Positions 1 to 5,662 of a DNA stretch of 18,733 nt are shown here, piece after piece (the stretch's first letter is position 1; each line of letters begins with the position of its first letter). A program made the translations under genes and the position numbers. Below the pieces are notes generated by a model, which did not search any database, was not told the DNA's origin, and was given only the letters and a program-made list of their open reading frames with translations. The DNA is from JBMNRY01 sp050944915 (GTDB lineage: Bacteria; Bacillota; Limnochordia; JAAZLZ01), in assembly GCA_050944915.1 (NCBI GenBank), contig JBMNRY010000034.1, positions 1 to 18,733 of the forward strand, read 5' to 3'.

Positions 1-2
1 CA

Positions 3-410
3 CCTAAAACAAAAGCAGGTCAGCGAGTAATTAAAATCGACAGCACACTACAAAAAATGCTCCAAGAACACAGAGTAAAGCAAGCGAAGCATAGGGAAGA
101 ATATCAAGACGTTTACGAGGATCAAGACCTGGTGTGTGGCAACAAGTATGGACGTGTGGTTACCACCTCAACGATACGAAGAGCACAGGAGCGGATAGCT
201 AAGGAAGCACAGGTGCCGTATATTCCCCCGAGAAATCTCCGCCATACCCATGCCACAATCCTTTTAGCCTCAGGTGTACCGCCAAAAGTCGTATCTGAAC
301 GCCTAGGGCATAGATCAATTCGTATCACATTGGACATTTATTCATTTGTGATTGACGAATTAAAGTTAGAAGCTGTTAGCACCTTCGAAGACGTATTCGA
401 CAATATTTAA
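3..410 (+). CDS. Tyrosine recombinase/integrase, C-terminal part (5' cut by window edge)
   Basis: The frame is open from the left edge through PKTKAGQRVIKID and on to a TAA stop, so the gene begins outside the window and the internal ATG at 57 is not the true start. The visible 135 residues are the catalytic C-terminus of a phage/ICE-type site-specific recombinase. Seen are the NLRHTHATILLASGV block carrying the second catalytic Arg, the SERLGHRSI block with its His, and the DIYSF tyrosine nucleophile that forms the covalent 3'-phosphotyrosyl link to DNA. The usual His of the HxLRH box reads Arg (PPRNLRH), which may reduce activity. Base composition is clearly more AT-rich than the genes to the right, consistent with acquired DNA. 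It points toward a tRNA remnant about 180 bp downstream, the usual neighbour of such integrases. Family assignment is secure; whether it is functional is unknown. Confidence 0.9.
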   Translation, partial: PKTKAGQRVIKIDSTLQKMLQEHRVKQAKHREEYQDVYEDQDLVCGNKYGRVVTTSTIRRAQERIAKEAQVPYIPPRNLRHTHATILLASGVPPKVVSERLGHRSIRITLDIYSFVIDELKLEAVSTFEDVFDNI

Positions 411-540
411 AAGAGTACCTCAGTCCTATCGTTGGTGATATTTTTCTGCGGAGCGTAGTTCCTTTTCAGAGAAACGCCCGCTAAAAAAGTTACCCCGATC
501 CCCAGTTTATCCCCACGTGACTTCCTGATTACCACTTCCA

Positions 541-572
541 AAAAGAAAAAAGAGACCACGATTGTAGTCTCT
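541..572 (-). terminator. Intrinsic terminator downstream of tRNA-Ala remnant
   Basis: On the minus strand a hairpin with AGAGAC/GTCTCT arms (551-556 with 567-572) is followed by a T-rich tract (complement of 541-550). It lies 16 nt beyond the CCA end of the tRNA remnant, the normal place for a tRNA gene terminator. Confidence 0.7.
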
Positions 573-587
573 AACAGGTATTTCGAA

Positions 588-665
<78 letters not shown>

Positions 666-768
666 TAGAGCGGAAGGTGGAGGTACTAAGGGGGTAGGGC
701 GAAAGCTCTGTTTATGGAAACCCAGCTAGACTATGGTTCGATACTTGCTGTTTTCCCTCTCACGGACA

Positions 769-798
769 TTGACAAAATATTCCTGTAAAGGTTATAAT
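769..798 (+). promoter_or_regulatory. Sigma-A-type promoter of the aldehyde dehydrogenase leader
   Basis: TTGACA at 769-774 and TATAAT at 793-798 both match consensus exactly and are separated by 18 bp. Transcription would begin near 805, about 235 nt ahead of the start codon at 1042. Confidence 0.85.
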
Positions 799-804
799 AC
801 CACC

Positions 805-1041
805 ATCAACTGAATAATTAGTAACTCCGATTCTTCCCACCTAAGGGAATACTATATTCCTATGGTGGAAGAACGATAGGGTATTACCGGAAACAGTAAT
901 GCCTCCCGATTTGGAAAGGAGTGAAACGAGGGCTTTTTTCTAGGACAGAAAAAGGTGTGTTTCGTTGCTCCTTTATCATACTGATAAAGGAGCTTAGTTT
1001 TTGTCTAGAGGGGATAACTATGCCGGAAGGGAGCTAACAAC
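805..1041 (+). promoter_or_regulatory. Structured 5' leader of unknown class (candidate riboswitch or attenuator)
   Basis: Between the promoter and the aldehyde dehydrogenase lies an RNA with three visible structural elements. First is a long imperfect hairpin at 831-873 (arms TTCTTCC...CACC and GGTGGAAGAA, inner GGAAT/ATTCC). Second is a weak GC-rich stem (GCC near 901 with GGC at 931-933) followed by TTTTTT at 934-939; its CTCC at 903-906 could instead pair with GGAG at 918-921. Third is a perfect 12-bp hairpin at 967-993 followed by TTAGTTTTTG. A four-codon reading frame (ATG at 1020) spans the Shine-Dalgarno GGAAGGGAG of the downstream gene. I looked for conserved cores of T-box, SAM, TPP, purine, glycine, lysine, GEMM, guanidine-I and THF riboswitches and recognised none. 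Confidence 0.5.
967..1002 (+). terminator. Intrinsic terminator in the leader, upstream of the aldehyde dehydrogenase
   Basis: A perfect 12-bp stem (967-978 with 982-993) has a 3-nt loop and is followed by TTAGTTTTTG. It sits after the promoter and 40 nt before the Shine-Dalgarno, so it would cut off the gene unless prevented from forming. Confidence 0.7.
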
Positions 1042-2475
1042 ATGAAAATGATCATCGGTGGTCAACAGGTCGACGCTAAGGATGGAAAAGTGGTCGAAAT
1101 CCTCAATCCAGCAACCAACGAAATAATCGACACCGTTCCCAGTGCCACGGTGGAAGATGTAGAAAGAGCCCTAGATATCGCCCAAGAAGGCAAGAAGATC
1201 TGGGCTGACACCCCGTTGCATGAACGCTGCCGAATCTTGATGGTCTTCGCCGATCTGGTTGAGAAAAACAAAGAAGAACTGGCAGTTCTCTTGTGTAAAG
1301 AAACAGGTAAAGCCATCCGGGAAGCCCGGACCGAAATCGGTGGTATCCCCAACATGGTCAGGGCCTATGCCGAAAGGGCTAAACACCTCTATGGATCCTG
1401 GTTATCCGATTCCCATCCCGGCACCGAACGGGACATTATCCTCACCAGAAGGGAACCTCTAGGGGTCGTTGTCTGTGTAGTCCCCTTTAATTTCCCCGCC
1501 TCGTCCTTGTGCCACAAAATCGCCCCCGCCTTAGCCATGGGTAATTCTGTCATCTGTAAACCGCCATCCGACAACCCGTTGAATAACATTCGGTTGGTGG
1601 AACTGCTCCTAGAAGCCGGCGTTCCCGGTAGTGTGGCCCAAATCCTTACCGGAAGTGGTGCAGTCCTTGGGAAACAGCTGATCTCCACGCCTAAGGTCAA
1701 TGCCGTCAGTCTCACGGGAAGTACGGAAGTAGGAGTCACCGTAACGGAATATGCTTCCAAGTATCTGCACCATGTCATGTTGGAGCTAGGCGGCAACGAT
1801 GCTCTGATCGTTTTCGAAGATGCCGATTTAGATCTACTCATGAAAGAACTGTTGCAATCTAGAGCTTCCTGTGCCGGTCAAATCTGCTCTTCCACCAAAC
1901 GATTACTAGTCCAAAACTCCATCAAAGAAGAGGTTGCCCAGCGCCTGGTGGAAACCTTAAGTGCCATCCGGGTAGGCGATCCCATGGATCCCGAAACCGA
2001 TATCGGCTGTTTGATCAGCGAAAAGGCGGCCATGGAAGTGGAAAAACAGGTCCAACATACTATTGAACAGGGTGCCAAGTGTATCCTGGGAGGTAAGCGC
2101 TTCAATGGGACCTTCTTCGAAATGACGGTCTTGGTCGATGTGACTCCGGAAATGGACATCGCCAAGGACATGGAAGTCTTCGGCCCTGTCTTCCCCATCA
2201 TCGGCTTTGAGACCCTGGAAGAAGCCATTAGCATCGCCAATGCTTCCAAATATGGGTTGATGGGCGGAGTCATGACCAAGGATCTAGATAAAGCCATGAA
2301 AGTCGCCTTCAGCCTGGAAACGGGCGGCGCGATCATCAACGGTGCCGGACGTTACCGCACCCCCGATTTTCCCTTTGGCGGCTGCAAGATGAGCGGGATA
2401 GGCCGGGAAGGGGCTAGCACCACCTTAGAAGAGATGAGCCAAATCAAATCCATCGTCTTAAAGGGTGTGCGGTAA
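1042..2475 (+). CDS. NAD(P)-dependent aldehyde dehydrogenase
   Basis: A 477-residue cytoplasmic enzyme of the ALDH superfamily, full length for the family, oxidising an aldehyde to the carboxylate with NAD(P)+. Visible landmarks are PFNFP at 148-152 with the oxyanion-hole Asn150, the cofactor lysine in CKPPS (Lys173), the LTGSTEVG nucleotide-binding turn at 223-230, the general base Glu248 in LELGG, and the catalytic Cys282 in GQICSS. The C-terminal PFGGCKMSGIGREG block precedes the oligomerisation strand. The start has GGAAGGGAG upstream with good spacing. It resembles lactaldehyde/semialdehyde or non-phosphorylating glyceraldehyde-3-phosphate dehydrogenases, but the substrate cannot be fixed from sequence. 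It is a single-gene unit between its own promoter/leader and a terminator at 2515. The structured leader suggests control by a metabolite or RNA-level signal. Confidence 0.93.
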   Translation: MKMIIGGQQVDAKDGKVVEILNPATNEIIDTVPSATVEDVERALDIAQEGKKIWADTPLHERCRILMVFADLVEKNKEELAVLLCKETGKAIREARTEIGGIPNMVRAYAERAKHLYGSWLSDSHPGTERDIILTRREPLGVVVCVVPFNFPASSLCHKIAPALAMGNSVICKPPSDNPLNNIRLVELLLEAGVPGSVAQILTGSGAVLGKQLISTPKVNAVSLTGSTEVGVTVTEYASKYLHHVMLELGGNDALIVFEDADLDLLMKELLQSRASCAGQICSSTKRLLVQNSIKEEVAQRLVETLSAIRVGDPMDPETDIGCLISEKAAMEVEKQVQHTIEQGAKCILGGKRFNGTFFEMTVLVDVTPEMDIAKDMEVFGPVFPIIGFETLEEAISIANASKYGLMGGVMTKDLDKAMKVAFSLETGGAIINGAGRYRTPDFPFGGCKMSGIGREGASTTLEEMSQIKSIVLKGVR

Positions 2476-2514
2476 GCACAATCCTTGACCACAACTTAGA
2501 TTAGGCAATCCCCT

Positions 2515-2545
2515 AGGACGCCATCGGCCGATGGCGTCCTATTAA
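2515..2545 (+). terminator. Terminator after the aldehyde dehydrogenase gene
   Basis: A perfect 26-nt GC-rich palindrome at 2515-2540 (arms AGGACGCCATCGG and its complement) starts 40 bp after the stop codon and is followed by ATTAATT. The T-run is short, so efficiency is uncertain. Confidence 0.65.
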
Positions 2546-2554
2546 TTCCGTTCA

Positions 2555-2601
2555 TCCTACCGGTAGGACTTGAAATAATCCACGAGAGTACCCTTTTAGA
2601 T
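2555..2601 (+). promoter_or_regulatory. Possible weak promoter with adjacent palindromic operator
   Basis: TCCTACCGGTAGGA at 2555-2568 is a perfect 14-bp palindrome lying one base ahead of a TTGAAA (-35-like) at 2570-2575. The -10 is poor: TTTTAG or TTAGAT near 2594-2601 with non-ideal spacing. It is the only promoter-like signal seen ahead of the LCP-like gene. Confidence 0.25.
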
Positions 2602-2697
2602 GACCCCGCCACGGGATCTCTTTATCTATCTAGGCATAGGTGGTCAAGGGAGGCATAGATTGATCTTAAGACAAGGAGGCGGTAAGGGGGCGGTCAC

Positions 2698-3705
2698 ATG
2701 AAAAAATGGCAACGCCTCATCTTGGGTGGCACCATCGTTGCCCTTTGCCTCGGAGCATACCTTTATTACACCCTTCATCCCACCCGGCGCTTTGGCCTTG
2801 AGATCATGCCCATTGTTAGTCCCCAGCTGAAGGCCGAGGCAGGGGGAGGACACCAACTTTCCCTTCCCGACAAGGTCCTTAATTTGGAGAATGATAGACT
2901 TGGTCCCCCCGTGCCTAGGTATATCCCCAGGGAAAGGGAAGCTCAGCCCACCATGATGCCCTCCTTGGTCCGGGAGGAAGGCGGGGAACAGTACGGGATT
3001 AGGACGAACCCCGGAATAGTCTTCGATGGAGATGGACCTAGACTAAGACCTGTCTACGCCTGGCCTCGAGGGGACCTTAAGTCCAATGGATATCGACCGG
3101 CTAGGCAATGGGAGCCCTTCAACGTCCTCCTCCTGGGTTTGGATGATCGGCACAGGGAACCGAGCAATATCGATGTTTTGGTGCTCCTCAGGGTTGATCC
3201 CTATGGGAGAAAGATCGATATTCTATCCCACCATCTCCAACAGATTGGGGTAGGGAACTTAACGGAGGGAAAAATCCCCAAGACGTTTTTGCAGGAGATA
3301 AGTAACTTCCTGGGACACGATTTACATTATTACGCCGCCATCGATTTTGCGGGGTTTAAAGATTTTATGGAGACCATTGGTGGCCTGACCATTGGTTTAC
3401 CGAGGGAGATTGCTTGTGGCCAGGGGGTGCTGGGGCCGGGCAAGGTTATGATCGATGACTCCCTGGCCCTAAAACTGGCTCAAGGTCGCTACAGCGGAGA
3501 GATATCCTTGCCAGAAATGCATCTACTTCTTATCCAAGGTTTAGCCAAGGAAATGTTGGAACCGGTCAATCTCGTCCTGTTGCCTTTCCAGATTCGTCCT
3601 CTGCTCCGTTGTATCGTCGACACCAACTTCTATCCATGGGACTTAATCACTTTGGCCTGGACCTTCGAAGGTTTGACCGTCGATGATATCGGTTATGTGC
3701 TTTGA
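2698..3705 (+). CDS. Membrane-anchored LytR-CpsA-Psr (LCP)-like protein, degenerate active site
   Basis: 335 residues. An N-terminal signal anchor (residues 7-25, hydrophobic after KKWQR) places the rest outside the membrane. Residues 26-139 form a low-complexity, proline-rich linker. Residues 140-290 resemble an LCP domain: FNVLLLGLDDRH matches the NILLLGxDsR strand, the strand RKIDILSHHLQQIGV sits where LCP enzymes have SIPRDT, YYAAIDFAGFKDFMETIGGLTI matches the Y..vD..gF..lvd.iGGV block, and LGPGKVMIDDSLALKLAQGRYSG matches the L.g..AL.y.R.R block. LCP enzymes attach anionic glycopolymers to peptidoglycan using conserved arginines. Here the PRD arginine is replaced by HLQQ, and the late RxxR-type arginines are largely missing, so catalysis may be lost. 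The gene converges on the minus-strand secreted-protein gene and overlaps its 3' end by 13 bp. The start has an AAGGGGG ribosome site 8-9 nt upstream. Confidence 0.7.
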   Translation: MKKWQRLILGGTIVALCLGAYLYYTLHPTRRFGLEIMPIVSPQLKAEAGGGHQLSLPDKVLNLENDRLGPPVPRYIPREREAQPTMMPSLVREEGGEQYGIRTNPGIVFDGDGPRLRPVYAWPRGDLKSNGYRPARQWEPFNVLLLGLDDRHREPSNIDVLVLLRVDPYGRKIDILSHHLQQIGVGNLTEGKIPKTFLQEISNFLGHDLHYYAAIDFAGFKDFMETIGGLTIGLPREIACGQGVLGPGKVMIDDSLALKLAQGRYSGEISLPEMHLLLIQGLAKEMLEPVNLVLLPFQIRPLLRCIVDTNFYPWDLITLAWTFEGLTVDDIGYVL

Positions 3706-4169
3706 ATCACCTGGGAACTGCCGCCACTGGTTTTCGATCGCCAACCGGTGTGATGGGAGTAAACCCTGATGGGAACCTGGATGTCCCCTGGCTCTTCCGC
3801 CACCTTGATCTCTAGATGGGCGGTGGTGAGCTCGATGGAAGTAACGGCATTACCGGAAAAGTACACCTCCGTCTCCCAGTCTTGGCCGGGTACGTGCAGA
3901 CAAGCCCTGTATTGGCCCGGTGGCAGAGAAAGGGGAGAGTTGATGGCGATTTCTTCAATTAGCCCCCATTGGTCACTATCCCCTTCTTGGACAAACACCT
4001 CTAGGGATGCCGATTCATTGAGCAGAGATTCTTTCGTTTGGAAAGCGATGGGGGTCAGAAACAAGGCCGCCCCCGGGGAGGTGAGGACGGTATGGTAGTT
4101 GAAACCGGCCTCCGCGGTACCTGCCATGGTCAACAAACAGCCTAAAGTGACGACTAAAATCCTCAACAT
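3693..4169 (-). CDS. Secreted protein of unknown function, downstream of the curlin gene
   Basis: 158 residues. A clear signal peptide (MLRILVVTLGCLLTMAGTAEA, cleavage after AEA) is followed by a beta-rich, acidic mature part with no recognised motif, no lipobox and no transmembrane segment after the signal. A GGGAGGG ribosome site lies 7 nt before the ATG. The gene is co-directional with and 85 bp downstream of the curlin-repeat gene, with a hairpin terminator in between. It may therefore be transcribed by partial read-through and could be an accessory or nucleator of the fibre. Stretches such as PPGQYRACLHVPGQDWETEVYFSGNAV resemble beta-sandwich carbohydrate-binding or carboxypeptidase-regulatory-like folds, but that is only an impression. 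I do not recognise the family. Confidence 0.75.
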   Translation of the reverse strand: MLRILVVTLGCLLTMAGTAEAGFNYHTVLTSPGAALFLTPIAFQTKESLLNESASLEVFVQEGDSDQWGLIEEIAINSPLSLPPGQYRACLHVPGQDWETEVYFSGNAVTSIELTTAHLEIKVAEEPGDIQVPIRVYSHHTGWRSKTSGGSSQVIQST

Positions 4170-4201
4170 CTAGGATCCCTCCCTTTTGTTCTCGTGGCCA
4201 T

Positions 4202-4233
4202 GAAAAAGAAAAGCCCTGTCGCAAGACAGGGCT
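4202..4233 (-). terminator. Intrinsic terminator after the curlin-repeat gene
   Basis: On the minus strand AGCCCTGTC and GACAGGGCT (9 bp, 4-nt loop; 4212-4233) are followed by TTTTCTTTTTC. It lies 22 bp after the curlin stop codon and 43 bp before the next gene, so it would set the ratio of the two products. Confidence 0.85.
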
Positions 4234-4254
4234 AATGGAGCTGATGGAGTCCTT

Positions 4255-4773
4255 TTAATGGCTACTTTGGGAGATTGAAGCCTGGTTATTATTCCCCCGT
4301 TGGAAAATGTTGGCGGAGAAGTTGTTGCCATTTTGTTGGATGTTAGCGCTGTTGCCATTACCTACTTGGCGAATGCTGGCCACATTACCAAAACCCCTTT
4401 GGCTAATGGAGGCCTCGTTGTTATTTCCCAACTGTTGAATACCGGCCCAGTTATCGTTTCCTACTTGCTCAATGCTCCCGTTGTTACCGTTGCCTTGTTG
4501 GTAGATGCCAGCCCAATTGTTGAGACCTTGTTGAAATCCCCGGGCTTGGTTGCCAACCCCTTCTTGATAGATATAAGCCTGCTGACCAACCAGTTCTGCT
4601 ATATTGTCATCCCCAACTTGGTAGACTTGTCCACCTTCGTCGTTGAGGAAATCGAACTTTTCTTCGATGATGGCGGTAAACTCGGCTACGAAATCATTGG
4701 CTAAAGCGATGCCCTGTAGTCCTACGATGCTACCCAACACAAACAACACGACGAACAAACTTCTGATTCTCAT
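4255..4773 (-). CDS. Curlin-repeat (functional amyloid) secreted protein
   Basis: 172 residues from the ATG at 4773, chosen because GAGGAGG (4781-4787) lies 7 nt upstream; the longer frame from 4833 would run through the riboswitch. Residues 1-26 are a signal peptide (cleavage after ALA). From Gln70 to Gln169 ten glutamines fall exactly 11 residues apart, bounding nine complete contiguous units of consensus Q-x-G-x-x-N-x-A-x-I-x (for example QVGNDNWAGIQ, QVGNGNSANIQ). An earlier unit begins at Gln52. This is the curlin repeat of CsgA/CsgB, in which each unit forms one strand of a beta-solenoid amyloid with stacked Gln and Asn ladders. The product is expected to be exported by Sec and polymerise outside the cell as biofilm matrix or adhesin. 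No CsgG, CsgE or CsgF homologue is in the window. The leader carries c-di-GMP riboswitch-like elements, fitting biofilm control. Similarity to curlin is certain at repeat level; fibre formation is inferred. Confidence 0.9.
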   Translation of the reverse strand: MRIRSLFVVLFVLGSIVGLQGIALANDFVAEFTAIIEEKFDFLNDEGGQVYQVGDDNIAELVGQQAYIYQEGVGNQARGFQQGLNNWAGIYQQGNGNNGSIEQVGNDNWAGIQQLGNNNEASISQRGFGNVASIRQVGNGNSANIQQNGNNFSANIFQRGNNNQASISQSSH

Positions 4774-4787
4774 TTTTCTGCCTCCTC

Positions 4788-4850
4788 GGGTAGCCCGGCT
4801 GCCTGAATCAGGCCCGTGGCTTTGTGCCCCCACCTCGCGATGGGTTTACC
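4788..4850 (-). promoter_or_regulatory. Cyclic-di-GMP-I (GEMM) riboswitch, second aptamer, next to the curlin ribosome site
   Basis: The minus strand reads GGTAAACC, then hairpin P2 (CCCATC-GCGA-GGTGGG, 4829-4844, GNRA tetraloop). The conserved joining segment GCACAAAGCCACGG follows (4814-4827), then the P3 hairpin GCCTG/CAGGC (4801-4813) and AGCCGGGCTACC closing P1 (GGTA with TACC). These blocks match the GEMM-I aptamer pattern. P1 ends directly at the GAGGAGG ribosome site (4781-4787), so ligand binding could change access of ribosomes to the curlin start. Sign of the effect is not readable. Confidence 0.8.
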
Positions 4851-4876
4851 TTTTTCCTAGGGACAGAACATCAACC

Positions 4877-4899
4877 AAAAACCTGTCGCTACCGACAGG
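4877..4899 (-). terminator. Intrinsic terminator between the two aptamers in the curlin leader
   Basis: On the minus strand CCTGTCG-GTAG-CGACAGG (4882-4899) is followed directly by TTTTTGG. It lies downstream of the first aptamer and upstream of the second, as an expression platform for transcriptional control would. Confidence 0.65.
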
Positions 4900-4921
4900 C
4901 CAAGGAAGAGTATCTGTTCCC

Positions 4922-5012
4922 TTCTTCGGCGGCTGAGCCACCATACGGTTCCCGCTTAGGTGCTCAGCTTTGCCAATGTCTACCTTTCGGCAGACCGGCC
5001 TTTATCGGTAAG
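4922..5012 (-). promoter_or_regulatory. Probable cyclic-di-GMP-I (GEMM) riboswitch, first aptamer
   Basis: The minus strand has CGATAAAGGC and then hairpin P2 (GTCTGCC-GAAA-GGTAGAC, 4978-4995). The conserved GGCAAAGC (4967-4974) follows, then hairpin P3 closed by GCTGAG/CTCAGC (4963-4968 with 4932-4937). P3 contains CCTAAG (4955-4960) and TATGG (4941-4945), the two halves of the canonical 11-nt receptor for a GAAA tetraloop. P2-GAAA docking into a P3 receptor and the GCAAAGC joining strand are hallmarks of the c-di-GMP-I class. GCCGCCGAAG closes toward P1. The aptamer begins at the predicted transcription start and is followed by a terminator at 4877-4899. A relative binding a different cyclic dinucleotide (for example cGAMP) cannot be excluded. 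Confidence 0.65.
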
Positions 5013-5017
5013 GAACG

Positions 5018-5046
5018 TTTATAGTAACTATTTTCGCTAAATTCAA
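5018..5046 (-). promoter_or_regulatory. Promoter of the curlin leader
   Basis: On the minus strand TTGAAT (5041-5046) and TATAAA (5018-5023) are spaced by exactly 17 bp, giving a start near 5009-5012 at the edge of the first aptamer. The result is a leader of about 235 nt holding both riboswitch-like elements. Confidence 0.7.
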
Positions 5047-5320
5047 TATAGCATAATTTGTCTTTAAAGGCAATAGCCCCCAAGGAAATTTTTTTCAGTC
5101 TTGCCTGGAATTGCTAGCCCGAAAAAAGCCCGTTCTAAAGAGAGTTTAACCCATCCTCCCTAAAAAGAAGGCAAAGGGCAGGAATTCCCTGGCCACAGGA
5201 CGAAATTTAGTTATGTCTGAAAAAGCGCAACCCTTACCTGGAACAACCAGGTTAATTTATCCCTTCCGTTATGTCCGTCTAGACATAACCCTAGACAACT
5301 GAGGGCTAAGGGTACTTCAA
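5047..5320. other. Intergenic stretch with two hairpins, left flank of the iscB unit
   Basis: No gene is visible. Two inverted repeats stand out: ACCTGG/CCAGGT around AACAA (5236-5252), and an 8-bp repeat GTTATGTC/GACATAAC with a 6-nt loop (5268-5289). TTATGTCT also occurs alone near 5211-5218. They could mark an element end, an operator or part of the omegaRNA promoter region; nothing in the sequence decides this. Confidence 0.35.
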
Positions 5321-5662
5321 GGGGGTGATGGAACAAAGCCATTGTCGATGTAGCATGGGGGACATTTCCCTACACGGAGGGAGACAAAGGGATGCCTATG
5401 GGCAGTGAAAAGGAAACTCAACCACCCACCACTACCAAGTGGCGGCCTGCGGGCCTGGTTGACTAGCCTCAGTCTCGTGGGGACTACATTAACCACGAAT
5501 AGATAGGCACTCCGGGATGCTCCACAAGTCCCGGACACTGCGGTCGTTAGCTAAACATCTCTGAAGGGTAGGAGAAGTGTTAACGGCGTTAAACCGTGGT
5601 TAATATTGGCGATGTGGACTAACCTCCCGTGGAGGAGGCCTTATTTCCGAAAGGAGATTACA
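5320..5662 (+). ncRNA. Candidate omegaRNA (HEARO RNA) of the IscB nuclease
   Basis: IscB proteins use a guide RNA encoded directly upstream of the ORF on the same strand, with the guide at the RNA 5' end. This non-coding stretch fits that place and is rich in hairpins. Seen are TGTAG/CTACA with an inner GGGA/TTCC (5349-5374), ACCA..GGCC-TGCG-GGCC..TGGT (5434-5459), CGTGG/CCACG (5476-5497), CCGGGA/TCCCGG (5512-5534) and CCTCC-CGT-GGAGG (5623-5635). Neither end is defined by the sequence; the guide would lie near or left of 5320-5340. Assignment rests on position and foldability, not on a covariance match. Confidence 0.6.

Noticed and set aside
4264..4563. Roughly 33-bp periodic repeats resembling a CRISPR or satellite array
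   Set aside because: The period equals 11 codons and the repeats encode the curlin units with synonymous variation; there are no identical repeats with unique spacers.
4300..4704. Plus-strand 134-residue hydrophobic repetitive reading frame
   Set aside because: It is the antisense shadow of the curlin repeats, with no ribosome site; the repeat logic and signal peptide are on the minus strand.
4774..4833. Upstream ATG extending the curlin frame by 20 residues
   Set aside because: It lies inside the riboswitch and lacks a ribosome site; the internal ATG at 4773 has GAGGAGG and begins the signal peptide.
5317..5538. Minus-strand 73-residue frame
   Set aside because: No ribosome site or recognisable protein; it lies opposite the putative omegaRNA, whose inverted repeats explain the open frame.
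5606..5662. Upstream ATG for iscB adding 19 residues
   Set aside because: The conserved PLMP domain starts at the ATG at 5663, which has AAGGAG; the extension covers an RNA hairpin at 5623-5635.
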